DNA from: Cyclobacterium sp. SYSU L10401
Lineage (GTDB): Bacteria; Bacteroidota; Bacteroidia; Cytophagales; Cyclobacteriaceae
Length of the DNA: 64,000 nt
Assembly: GCF_010993705.1 (NCBI RefSeq)
Contig: NZ_WOFO01000003.1
Span: 435,500-499,499, forward strand
Direction of reading: 5' to 3'
Every line of letters begins with the position of its first letter. The stretch's first letter is position 1. This document shows positions 51,786 to 60,400 of the stretch, one piece after another. Under the pieces are notes generated by a model. That model was not told where the DNA came from. It saw only the letters and a program-made list of their open reading frames with translations, and made no database searches. The position numbers and the translations under genes were made by a program.

Positions 51786-52033
51786 AACCGTTGAGGTCTT
51801 CGCGACCTCGATGGTCTCACCCTTAGGTAAAGTGATGTTGAAAATACAAATATTGTTCTCGTAAAAGACCGCCGGGGTTGGGGAAACCCCAGCGGTCATA
51901 ACCGTTGAGGTCTTCGCGACCTCGATGGTTTCACCCTAAGGTAGAGTGATGTTGAAAATACAAATATTGTTCTCGTAAAAGACCGCCGGGGTTAGGGAAA
52001 CCCCAGCGGTCATAACCATTGAGGTCTTTGCTG
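51786..52033. repeat. Tandem palindromic repeat array, 114 bp period
   Basis: AACCGTTGAGGTC...GACCTCGATGG begins at 51786, 51900 and (AACCATTGAGGTC) 52014, an exact 114 bp spacing. Each unit holds two hairpins: arm TTGAGGTC with GACCTCGA, and GACCGCCGGGGTT with AACCCCAGCGGTC. The first two units are almost identical; the third is cut short. A related array is at 63840. These resemble the extragenic palindromic repeats of Bacteroidota. Confidence 0.88.
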
Positions 52034-52052
52034 AAAACAAGAGATCTTTTTT

Positions 52053-52406
52053 TCATTCCTTCAAATAAACCAATACCATTTTAGTAGGCTTATCCCCTTT
52101 GTTAATCACTGAATGCGTTTCGGATTCAAACCACATGGATGTTCTGGATTTAACTTCAATTACCTGAGGTTTCCCATTATCAGGCGTTATTTGGACTTTC
52201 GCATCAGTCAGGATTACCGTTAAGTGGGGTTCATGGTGATGCATTCCTTCTCCACAGACTTCGCCTTTTGGTAGACTTGAGTGTTCAAATACCTTTACTT
52301 TGTCATTGTCAATTAAGACTTTTTCATTTGACTCCTGGGAATTCTGTACCTGACCCATGAGTGTGATGCATAAAAACAACATTGGCAAACCTAATAAATA
52401 CTTCAT
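52053..52406 (-). CDS. Secreted small cupin protein
   Basis: 117 residues with a signal peptide (MKYLLGLPMLFLCITLMGQ). A single cupin domain: KVKVFEHSSLPKGEVCGEGMHHHEPHLTVILTDAKVQI carries the HxH..H set of the metal site, and TSMWFESETHSVINKGDKPTKMVLVYLKE the second motif. The role is unknown. It is transcribed after the AraC regulator (start 100 bp upstream), which could control it. Confidence 0.8.
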   Translation of the reverse strand: MKYLLGLPMLFLCITLMGQVQNSQESNEKVLIDNDKVKVFEHSSLPKGEVCGEGMHHHEPHLTVILTDAKVQITPDNGKPQVIEVKSRTSMWFESETHSVINKGDKPTKMVLVYLKE

Positions 52407-52561
52407 GATGCTAAATTTTACGTGATTGATAATGATTACATCACAAATTTAGTGGAATGGACACCGGGTAGTTTTTCTTAAAAAGCATATATTTTTGTTT
52501 TCCTGCTCAATCATATTGTTTTGATTGATTGTTCAGCATGCGGTATTGGTTGGGGGACAAG
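52401..52561. repeat. Duplicated 160 bp segment, copy A (AraC end, spacer and cupin start)
   Basis: This stretch, from the first codons of the cupin gene through the spacer into the last codons of the AraC gene, is repeated at 54004-54165. Shared runs include GATTACATCACAAAT, AGTTTTTCTTAAAA and GTTTTCC-GCTCAATC; identity is roughly 75-80 percent by eye. Confidence 0.75.
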
Positions 52562-53391
52562 TTGAACTTCTCTTTAAAAATACGGCTAAAATGAGATATA
52601 TTTTTGAATCCGCATTCAAAGGTGATATCACCTATCCTTTTCTCTGAAGTTTGAAGTAGTAACCTGGCTTTTTCAAGCCTTCGTTTGGTCAACCATTTCC
52701 CGGGAGTGGTTCGATAATGTTTTTCAAATTCGCGTCTGAAAGTGGTTGTACCTCGGTTGGTAATTACTGCAAACTCGGATATTTTTAAATCGTAGCAATA
52801 GCTTGATTCCATAACCTCCCAAATAGGAATTACATATTCGCTGATTAGTTGATTCACATGTGCAAGCAGATGATTATTGGCCGGATGAACTAGTATATTA
52901 AAAAGTAATTCCTTGAACTTTGCTTCAAAGATGGAATCAGGTAATACCTGGGGCTTAGAAAAATAGGGAAGTAGACTTTCGTAATAATTACGAATTTGAT
53001 CATTAACTTCGAATTCCTGGATCATCTTTACGCCCACTTTCGGTAATTTAGTTAAGTTCAGGTATGGTCTGAACTCTTCAAAAATATTCCTCAAATAATC
53101 GTCTTTTAAGTACAGTACCAAGACCTCCCAACCTGAATAATCAGCAGGTATTTCCTGCAAAAAGGCACAACGTTTTAATAGAATTCCCTGATTCCTGTTG
53201 GTTATCCATTTGTTATCCCCATGTCGGATGATTCTTTTGCCACCTATGGTAAAGGCCAATTGGTTGTGATTGGAATATAACTGAATTATCTTATCCGTTT
53301 GCGGGCACTTGTAATATAGAAATAGTTGATCTTTTAGCCTTAGCTGGGTGAAAATCTCAGGATTTGCTTTATGGATTTCGTAAATATTCAT
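52507..53391 (-). CDS. AraC family transcriptional regulator
   Basis: 294 residues. The C-terminal ~100 residues are the two HTH motifs: LKISEFAVITNRGTTTFRREFEKHYRTTPGKWLTKRRLEKARLLLQTSEKRIGDITFECGFKNISHFSRIFKEKFNLSPNQYRML. The N-terminal part (residues ~1-170) has cupin-like sensing strands: RLKDQLFLYYKCPQTDKIIQLYS and NQGILLKRCAFLQEIPADYSGWEVLVLYL. It probably controls the downstream cupin gene. A degenerate copy of its last codons lies at about 54110-54165. Confidence 0.88.
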   Translation of the reverse strand: MNIYEIHKANPEIFTQLRLKDQLFLYYKCPQTDKIIQLYSNHNQLAFTIGGKRIIRHGDNKWITNRNQGILLKRCAFLQEIPADYSGWEVLVLYLKDDYLRNIFEEFRPYLNLTKLPKVGVKMIQEFEVNDQIRNYYESLLPYFSKPQVLPDSIFEAKFKELLFNILVHPANNHLLAHVNQLISEYVIPIWEVMESSYCYDLKISEFAVITNRGTTTFRREFEKHYRTTPGKWLTKRRLEKARLLLQTSEKRIGDITFECGFKNISHFSRIFKEKFNLSPNQYRMLNNQSKQYD

Positions 53392-53622
53392 TTCGTTGTT
53401 ATAATTTAACGATTTTTATTGATCAGACCTTTTGTTTAGCTTATTTATTTGTCCGCAGACTATGATTTTCTGTATTTGTAAAACAGTCCTTAGAAATGCA
53501 GACGGATTTCATAAGTTTTTACAGTAAAAGGGATTATACAAAACAAAAAATTCAAGCATCGGGAGGCTTTTGCTACAGTTGCAATGTCTTTCTATTTTTA
53601 TATATTACGAAAGAGAAATACG

Positions 53623-54009
53623 CTAACTTCGACTTGCCGTCGGGCTTTTACCAAAGGTTTTTTTAAAAATTTGGGAAAAATAGGCGGGTGACTTGAAGCC
53701 TACCCGATAAGCAATTTCAGAAATGGTAAGCTCCTCAATAGTTAACAATTCTTTTGCTTTTTTTAGGCGTATCATTCGGATGTAGATGGAAGCGGAGTAT
53801 CCGGTCATGGTTTTTATTTTACGATGAACCTGCGAACGACTCAGGCAAACCGCATCGGCCAAATGATTAACCGAAAAATCTTCTTCTTCCAGGTGTTCAA
53901 GAATGGCCCTATCCGCTTTCCCCAAAAAACTTAATTTGTTAGGATTGATTCCCATACTTTTGTTATCCGTTCTCAAGAACGGGTGACTATCAAGGAATAT
54001 ATACTGCAT
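53623..54009 (-). CDS. Detached HTCS output domain (AraC HTH) behind a copied promoter
   Basis: 128 residues. After ~30 N-terminal residues without similarity, KADRAILEHLEEEDFSVNHLADAVCLSRSQVHRKIKTMTG...SPAYFSQIFKKTFGKSPTASRS matches the C-terminal ~100 residues of the full hybrid sensor at 57475, with most positions identical. So it is only the DNA-binding output end, without sensor, kinase or receiver. Its 5' end and promoter come from a duplicate of the AraC-cupin spacer (copy B at 54004-54165), including the ATG context. It may be expressed as a free DNA-binding protein competing with the full regulator, or be a dead fragment. Confidence 0.75.
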   Translation of the reverse strand: MQYIFLDSHPFLRTDNKSMGINPNKLSFLGKADRAILEHLEEEDFSVNHLADAVCLSRSQVHRKIKTMTGYSASIYIRMIRLKKAKELLTIEELTISEIAYRVGFKSPAYFSQIFKKTFGKSPTASRS

Positions 54010-54165
54010 GATCCCAAATGTTAAGTGAATGATAAGGATTACATCACAAATCTAGTTTATTGTATACAGGGCAGTTTTTCTTAAAAGGTATTTTATTTTG
54101 TTTTCCGGCTCAATCTTATCCACCAGGTAAATTTTTAGCACATGGCATGGGTTGGAGGACAAATA
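54004..54165. repeat. Duplicated 160 bp segment, copy B
   Basis: Copy of 52401-52561. It starts in the first codons of the detached HTCS gene (ATGCAGTATAT against ATGAAGTATTT), covers its promoter region and ends in a degenerate AraC 3' end (TTGTCCTCCAACCCATGCC against TTGTCCCCCAACCAATACC on the minus strand). No working AraC frame is left here. Confidence 0.75.
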
Positions 54166-54182
54166 TAACGCTTACGGTTTCT

Positions 54183-54974
54183 TTAACTAACCATAATAAA
54201 TTCCTGGATTACTATTAAGGTTCCAACCGTCAGGGTAAACCAACCGAATGACCTTTGTAAACTCATTGTGGGAATTCCTTTTACTATCCGGCTGCCGACG
54301 AAAATTCCTGAAATAGCAAGACCGGTTATCCCTAAAAGGAAGTTCCAGTGTATGGAATAATTGAGCACATCACCCAAAAATCCTATAAGGGAATTACTGG
54401 CTACTATAAATAGTGTTGTACCAATCGCTGTTTTAAGAGGTGTTTTAGTGAGAAAACCGAGTATGGGGATAATCAGGAAACCACCGCCTACACCCACCAG
54501 GCCGGTGATTAATCCAGACAACAAGCCAAAAAATACCAGTGAAAAAATGGATGTTTTTTTTTCATTTCCCTTGTTCAAAGTCCGTCCATAGATCATTTTT
54601 AGTGAAGCAAGTATCATTAGAAAGGCAAATACGCCAAGAATAAAGGTGTTTTTTGAAAGGCTAAAGGACTCTATTTGAAGAATACTATCAGGAATAGCAG
54701 GAACAATCCATTTTCGCATCAGAAAAATAGATAAAATGGAAGGAATGCCAAAAATGGACCCCGTTTTTACATTTACCAATTGCGCATGGTAATTCAGTGC
54801 TGTTCCCACCAGGCTGGTTATCCCAACAATAAATAGGGAGTAAGCCGAAGCCAAAACCGCATCCATGGAAAAAAGGTAAACCAAAATCGGGACGGCCAGT
54901 ATGGATCCCCCTGAGCCCAAAATCCCCAGGGTCAATCCGACAAAAAACAAAAAAAAGTAGCCCAGAATTTCCAT
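54183..54974 (-). CDS. TauE/SafE family sulfite/sulfonate exporter
   Basis: 263 residues, about eight membrane helices. TauE landmarks: LGILGSGGSILAVPILVYLFSMD at the start, and LSGLITGLVGVGGGFLIIPILGFLTKTPLKTAIGTTLFIVASNSLIGFLGD in the second half, the two inverted repeat motifs G-x-G-G. The family exports sulfite, sulfoacetate or related anions. Last gene of the DsrE-like/TsdA-like operon, 42 bp after the cytochrome gene, which fits a sulfite exporter for a sulfur oxidation product. Confidence 0.88.
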   Translation of the reverse strand: MEILGYFFLFFVGLTLGILGSGGSILAVPILVYLFSMDAVLASAYSLFIVGITSLVGTALNYHAQLVNVKTGSIFGIPSILSIFLMRKWIVPAIPDSILQIESFSLSKNTFILGVFAFLMILASLKMIYGRTLNKGNEKKTSIFSLVFFGLLSGLITGLVGVGGGFLIIPILGFLTKTPLKTAIGTTLFIVASNSLIGFLGDVLNYSIHWNFLLGITGLAISGIFVGSRIVKGIPTMSLQRSFGWFTLTVGTLIVIQEFIMVS

Positions 54975-55016
54975 GATTGAATTTGATCCGGATTTGAAAT
55001 TATAGTTGATTAAAGC

Positions 55017-56048
55017 TTACTTATTAGCCGATATTAATGGACCAAATGGCCCGTATTTATGTTGAATTTCAGGAAAACTGTCCGTATATGGTCCAAAGGG
55101 ATGATCAAATGGTTTTTTGGAAAGGTCAGGCCAATCCATGCTAAGGTCCTTTTCAGGCCTTGGCATGGAGTTGACATAAGCGGCCACATTCCAGGCCTCT
55201 TCATCGGTCAGGAAGGGATTATCAAAGGTTACTCCATAGGGCATATTGGCTTTCACAAATGCAGCAAACCGCGATAGCCGGTATAAACCTGCTCCGGTAT
55301 TGTAGCTATTTTCTCCAAATAGGGGAGGATAGGTATATTCCAAGCCATTTTCCGCCAAAATCCCCATTCCATCCGCTCTATGACACCTGGTACAATAAGC
55401 TTCATAGACAGCTTTTCCTTGTACCGGATCAGCGGCTTTTTCAGGTAGGGGAAGATCCAACAGGCCGAATCCCTTATCGGATGCGCCATTTGTGACATCT
55501 TTGCCCAACCATTTCATATAAGCCACCATGGCTTTCATTTCCCGGCTATCAGGATCGAGTGGTTTTCCATTCAGGCTTCTTTCTATACAATCATTTACCC
55601 TTTTTTCATACCCTTCGGTGGTACCTGAGCGATTGCGGAATACCGGATATTTCGAAGCCACGGCACCATAGTTGTTTCCATAAGCCACCGTACCTCCTTT
55701 TAGATGACAATTCTGGCAATTCATTCCATTGCTGATTTGCCTCACTTTACCTTTTGGTCCCAGGTACACCGCCGTATGGGCAATCAACTCATGACCATAT
55801 CGGATCAAGTCTCCTTCCTGATTGGAAGGAAGACTGGCCAACTGTGGTGCTTGCCAAAGCCCTGTTGACGAAATCCCGGATGCCGAATCGCCAGACCTGG
55901 CAATACCAGGAACTTCCTGATTTTTTAAAGGGAAAATTCCTAAGGCATGGCCTAGCAAGAGGAGGGTTGAGCCTAAAATTCCTATGACCAAAAGGTTGAC
56001 CGACAAGGTCAATTGTCGAAGCCATTTGTCCAGCTTTTCTTCCTCCAT
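55017..56048 (-). CDS. Dihaem c-type cytochrome, thiosulfate dehydrogenase (TsdA)-like
   Basis: 343 residues from ATG 56048 (the longer frame to 56102 would overlap the upstream gene). One N-terminal membrane anchor (LLVIGILGSTLLLLGHALGIF) and two c-type haems: CQNCH at 111-115 and CTRCH at 219-223. The segment NCHLKGGTVAYGNNYGAVASKYPVFRNRSG...RVNDCIERSLNGKPL is TsdA-like; Cys154 in RVNDC sits about 40 residues after the haem 1 His, where TsdA enzymes have the axial Cys ligand of the active haem. TsdA joins two thiosulfates to tetrathionate and passes on electrons. The assignment is by motif spacing; the true substrate may be another sulfur compound. Confidence 0.8.
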   Translation of the reverse strand: MEEEKLDKWLRQLTLSVNLLVIGILGSTLLLLGHALGIFPLKNQEVPGIARSGDSASGISSTGLWQAPQLASLPSNQEGDLIRYGHELIAHTAVYLGPKGKVRQISNGMNCQNCHLKGGTVAYGNNYGAVASKYPVFRNRSGTTEGYEKRVNDCIERSLNGKPLDPDSREMKAMVAYMKWLGKDVTNGASDKGFGLLDLPLPEKAADPVQGKAVYEAYCTRCHRADGMGILAENGLEYTYPPLFGENSYNTGAGLYRLSRFAAFVKANMPYGVTFDNPFLTDEEAWNVAAYVNSMPRPEKDLSMDWPDLSKKPFDHPFGPYTDSFPEIQHKYGPFGPLISANK

Positions 56049-56071
56049 AATGGATTGATTTTTCCTTTTTT

Positions 56072-56491
56072 TTAATGATGCGCTTCTTTGATATATCCCC
56101 AACCTTCTCCTTGTTTGGTGACGATTTCCAGGATACCATCAGGAACCGTTTTCACTCCTGCCAGCAATTGAGAGGGCTTGATTTGATGTCTTTTAAGCGT
56201 GGCTTCACAAACCACAAAACTCACCTTGTCATTACCTTCAAATTGCAGGATTTCCGATGATACAGTGGAGTTCTCCTGAAGTACCATGGGATAGGCTCCC
56301 GCATAAACCACCACCTCAAATTCCGAGTCGGGATAGTTGGCCGACATCATGCTGACATGTCTGAGGGTGGCCTGATGTGTAGCTTCATCGTTGCTGGTAA
56401 TATCGAATACAATTTTTACCGGATTAGACTGTGCCAAAAGCCCCATGCTTAACACCAGGAAGGAGGACAAAAGGATAATTTTTTTCATCAT
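56072..56491 (-). CDS. Secreted DsrE-like protein
   Basis: 139 residues with signal peptide MKKIILLSSFLVLSMGLLAQ. Mature part: NPVKIVFDITSNDEATHQATLRHVSMMSANYPDSEFEVVVYAGAYPMVLQ and FVVCEATLKRHQIKPSQLLAGVKTVPDGILEIVTKQGEGWGYIKEA, a DsrE/DsrF-like Rossmann-type unit with one Cys (VVCEATL) at the position of the family's reactive Cys. DsrE-type proteins carry sulfane sulfur on that thiol. Export is not usual for DsrE. Lies between the Tat-exported gene (33 bp) and the cytochrome gene (23 bp). Confidence 0.8.
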   Translation of the reverse strand: MMKKIILLSSFLVLSMGLLAQSNPVKIVFDITSNDEATHQATLRHVSMMSANYPDSEFEVVVYAGAYPMVLQENSTVSSEILQFEGNDKVSFVVCEATLKRHQIKPSQLLAGVKTVPDGILEIVTKQGEGWGYIKEAHH

Positions 56492-56524
56492 TTTATGGTT
56501 TAATGGATAATGGAAAGAACAGGA

Positions 56525-57199
56525 TTAACCTCCGGCGTAAATGTAGGCGCAGTCCTTTTTCTGCGCACGGGAAAGGGCCCACACCCCGGAAGGAACGATC
56601 TGAACCTCAGGTAATACGCCCTTTGTCCAGTCTGCTTTCACCTCTTCCGGGTTAAGCTCCATTTTTTGGGCAGCCATACCACTGTAGACCGTTAAGGCCA
56701 TGTCGCAGACACAAAACATGGCTCCCCTGTCATGCAGTTGTTTCATTCCATCAATACCCGGCATGGGATAATCACCTTCTTGGGGAATGAAAAAAGGATT
56801 ACGTTGGGAAGGAGCACCTGTGTTGTTATCCACAATGTTAAACATTTCTCCAAGGGAATATTTTTCCCACAATTGGTCATTTAAAGCAAAAGGAATGGCA
56901 TTGTGTCGCAAGACAACCATGGCTGTCATTTCATCATCCGATAGGCCGGTCTGATTGTTGGTTTGGTAGAATACCCAGGACCAAATAAATGGGAACCCGG
57001 CATGGGGTTCTGGAGCATCATACACTACCCGCTGCTCTCCCTTAACGCCTTCAAACCAGTCCTCTGCATCGTTGAGCACTTTTGTGTCCATTTGTTTCCC
57101 AGCCAATAGCGGACTGGAAATGGCAGTTAGTCCTGCTGTGGCTCCGGTAGCCAGGGTTCCGATAAATTTTCTGCGGGAATTCATTACTGAGTTCTTCAT
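56525..57199 (-). CDS. Tat-exported DsrE-like protein
   Basis: 224 residues. MNSRRKFIGTLATGATAGLTAISSPLLAG is a twin-arginine signal (RRKFIG). The folded part ends with MKQLHDRGAMFCVCDMALTVYSGMAAQKMELNPEEVKADWTKGVLPEVQIVPSGVWALSRAQKKDCAYIYAGG, whose FCVCDMALxV...VPSGVWALSRAQ matches the shape of the neighbouring DsrE-like protein. The first part (MTAMVVLRHNAIPFALNDQLWEKYSLGEMFN) is like DsrE too. Tat export suggests folding or cofactor binding before export. First gene of the operon, under a repeat-type operator candidate. Confidence 0.75.
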   Translation of the reverse strand: MKNSVMNSRRKFIGTLATGATAGLTAISSPLLAGKQMDTKVLNDAEDWFEGVKGEQRVVYDAPEPHAGFPFIWSWVFYQTNNQTGLSDDEMTAMVVLRHNAIPFALNDQLWEKYSLGEMFNIVDNNTGAPSQRNPFFIPQEGDYPMPGIDGMKQLHDRGAMFCVCDMALTVYSGMAAQKMELNPEEVKADWTKGVLPEVQIVPSGVWALSRAQKKDCAYIYAGG

Positions 57200-57427
57200 G
57201 GTTGATCTGTTTAAAGTTTGTTAATTGGTTTTTGGTACAAATACATTGTTTGCCATCAACCTGGTGCAGGGACCATGCTTATCAGGTAGTAAGATTCATT
57301 TTTTTCCTGATAAAGGCCTGCAATGGTAAAACTGACCACCATCTATATCATCTTGCACCTATGGGCAGGTAGCTTTCATGAAATGTACGTTTCAAAGCTA
57401 TAAATTACGGCTTTCAGCTGCTTTAGG

Positions 57428-57459
57428 TATTGTTGCAACATCTATATATATTGTTGCAA
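57428..57459. promoter_or_regulatory. Two TATTGTTGCAA repeats 21 bp apart
   Basis: TATTGTTGCAA occurs at 57428-57438 and 57449-57459, a 21 bp spacing (two helical turns), between the stop of the HTCS gene and the start of the sulfur operon (about 230 bp upstream). The first also reads TGTTGCAACA, a perfect palindrome. This suits a regulator that binds as a dimer or tandem on one face of the DNA. Confidence 0.5.
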
Positions 57460-57474
57460 AAGACAAAAAAATGA

Positions 57475-60400
57475 TTATATTCTGCTTTCAGTGGGGCTTT
57501 CGCCAAAAGTTTTTTTGAAAATCTGAGAGAAATATGCAGGAGATTTAAACCCTACCCGAAAGGCCACTTCAGAGATATTCAGGTCCCCGGAAGCCAATAG
57601 TTCTTTTGCTTTTTGTAGCCGGATCAGCCGGATATAAATCGTGGTTGAATGTCCGGTAAGGGCCTTGATTTTACGGTGTACCTGCGAGCGGCTTAGACAT
57701 ATTGCATCCGCCAATTGATCTACAGAAAAATCTTCCTCTTCCAGGTGATTGAGGATGGCCTGCTCAACCTTCACTAAAAAACTTTCTATGGAAGAACTGA
57801 TAGGCTCATAGCTGTGCTCACTGCTTAGGAAGCGCCGACTGTACTTTTGTTGCAGCCGATTCCGGATCTCCTGCAATTTTTCCAGACGGATCAATAATTC
57901 TTTTTTATCAAATGGTTTCGCCAGGTAGGCATCTGCCCCTTTGGAAAGTCCGGTCAGCCGGGCCTCCTTTTCCGCCAGGGCTGTCAGCATGATAATCGGA
58001 ATATGGTCACTGCGCTCATCGGCTTTGAGTGTGGCGCAGACTTCAAAACCATCCATTCCGGGCATCATGACATCACAAATGATGATGTCTGGAATATGTG
58101 CATAAGCCAATTCCAGTCCGGTTTGTCCATTCGTCGCATGAAGACAATTGTATTTATTCTTCAACGCCATTTTCAAATAATTGCCCACATCCAGGTTGTC
58201 CTCAATGATGAGAACCAGAGGTAACTCCAGGTCTTGGGCTTTTTCATTGATATAAGTTATGGCTTGGGGTAGGGTTGGTTGAAAGAATTGGTTAAGCTCT
58301 TGCCCGATGGTTTTAGGGGCAGCCAGGGTAATGGGTAGGTGGACAGTAAATGTACTACCCATTCCTGTGGGACTTTCAACTTTTATTGTTCCTCCCATCA
58401 ATTCCACCAGCTCTTTAGTCAGTGCAAGACCAATACCTGTTCCCTCTGTATGCCGGGTCGACGATTGGTCTGCCTGATAAAAACGGTCAAAAACGTGAGG
58501 GATTTCCTCTTTCAGAAGTCCTTTGCCATTATCTTTAACTATTAAAGTAAAATATTTTTTCCCTGACGCATAGACCTGATCAAGGTGGACAGCTATCCGG
58601 CCATGATCAGGGGTGAATTTTATGGCGTTTGATAGGAGGTTTGAAACGATCATTGCGAGTTTTGCAGGGTCAAAATCCATGACCAATTGCGCCACATGCG
58701 CATCAACATCCACCTTAATTTGTTTTTCCTGGGCCATGGATTCAAAACTTTCACAAATGTATTTGATAAAAGGAACCACGTCCTGTTGCTGCATTTCCAG
58801 TTCCAGATGTCCACTTTCCAGCTTGGCCAAATCGAGCATCTCATTGACCAGTTGTAAAAGGTTTTTACCATTTCGCTGGATCATTTCAAGCCCATGATCG
58901 GTATCCTCCCATTGTTGGTTCCTTGCTTTTGATCGGAGGGTATCCGTAATACCGAGAATTACAGTTAGTGGGGTACGGAATTCGTGGGTGATATTGGTGT
59001 AAAGGCTACTTTTAAAATGGTCTATTTCTTTTAGGCGTTTGCTTTCTGCTACGGCCAGTTTGCGGGAAATTTTAAATCGATAAAACCACCGAAACATGAC
59101 AAGGAGGAGACCTGTAAAAAGGATATATGCCCACCATCGGGTCCACCAGGGTGGGCTTATAAATACATGAAGGGAAGTACCTTCCTCATTCCAAAGCCCA
59201 TCACTGTTGCTTGCGATTACCTGAAAGGTATATTGACCGGGGTCCAGGTTGGTGTATCGGGCGGTGCGTTGTTTTCCGGCATCTATCCATTCAGCATCAT
59301 AAGGCAGCATCCTGTATTTATAACTATTGTTAGAAGGATCTGTAAAATGAAGCCCGACGTAATCAAAGGTCAAATCATTTTGTCGGTGGGATAAAGTAAG
59401 GGTTTCCGAAGGAGTACTTTTAAAAGACGGTAGATCAAAAGGTTTACCTGCTACCTGCAGACCGCTCAGGACTACATCCGGTGGGTAAGGGTTTCCTTTA
59501 ATCTGATCGGGATAGAAGGAAACCATCCCTCCATCTCCGCCAAAAAACAGCTGACCATCACTACTCTTAAAGGCACCGGTATGATTAAAACTGCTGACAG
59601 AAAGGCCGTCTGAAGCATCATAATTGGTAAAGTGCCGGTTTTTCGGATCAAAACGGACAATACCATTTCCGGTAGAAAGCCAGAAAATCTGATTTTCATC
59701 TTTCAATATGCCATTAATGGTATTGCTGGACAGTCCATCCTCCGTGGTATATTGGTCCATGGCCCCGGTCAACACATTGTAATGTAATAATCCATTGTTT
59801 GGCGTACCAACCCAGAAATTATCCGGGTTTTCTTCCAGCAAGCAAGTAACTCCATACCTTTCAAGATGGGGTAAAAAACGATCGCTTTCCGTATCGTACT
59901 GAAATAAACCTCCCTGAAAAACACCCACCCAAATGGTACCGTCGCTGCTCTCATTTATGGCCAAAATGCTGTTATAAAAGGTTTGCTGACTACTATTGGA
60001 AAAATCGTACCTTTTATAGGATTGTCGATCTCTGCTCAGGCGTATTATTCCGCTGCTCCAGGTTCCCAACCATAACCTGCCATGCCTGTCTTCATGCATC
60101 CGAATGACAGGGTCCGTAACATGGGTGTAAACATTTCCATTTACCATTTGGTAAGGTGCGAATTGGCCATTCTGACGATTCAAAGTATCCAACCCTGCTT
60201 CTGTTCCTACCCAAAATGTACCGTTTTGGTCCTCATAAGTAGTCCAAACAATATCACTGCTGATACTATGCTCATCAGTAGGATCATGTCGGAAATGCCT
60301 GAATACTTTATGTTTTAAATCCAGCTTATTTAACCCACCTCCACGGGTTCCCAAATAAAGCTGGTCGGGTTCGCCGGGCGCTTCATACATTCCCATGACA

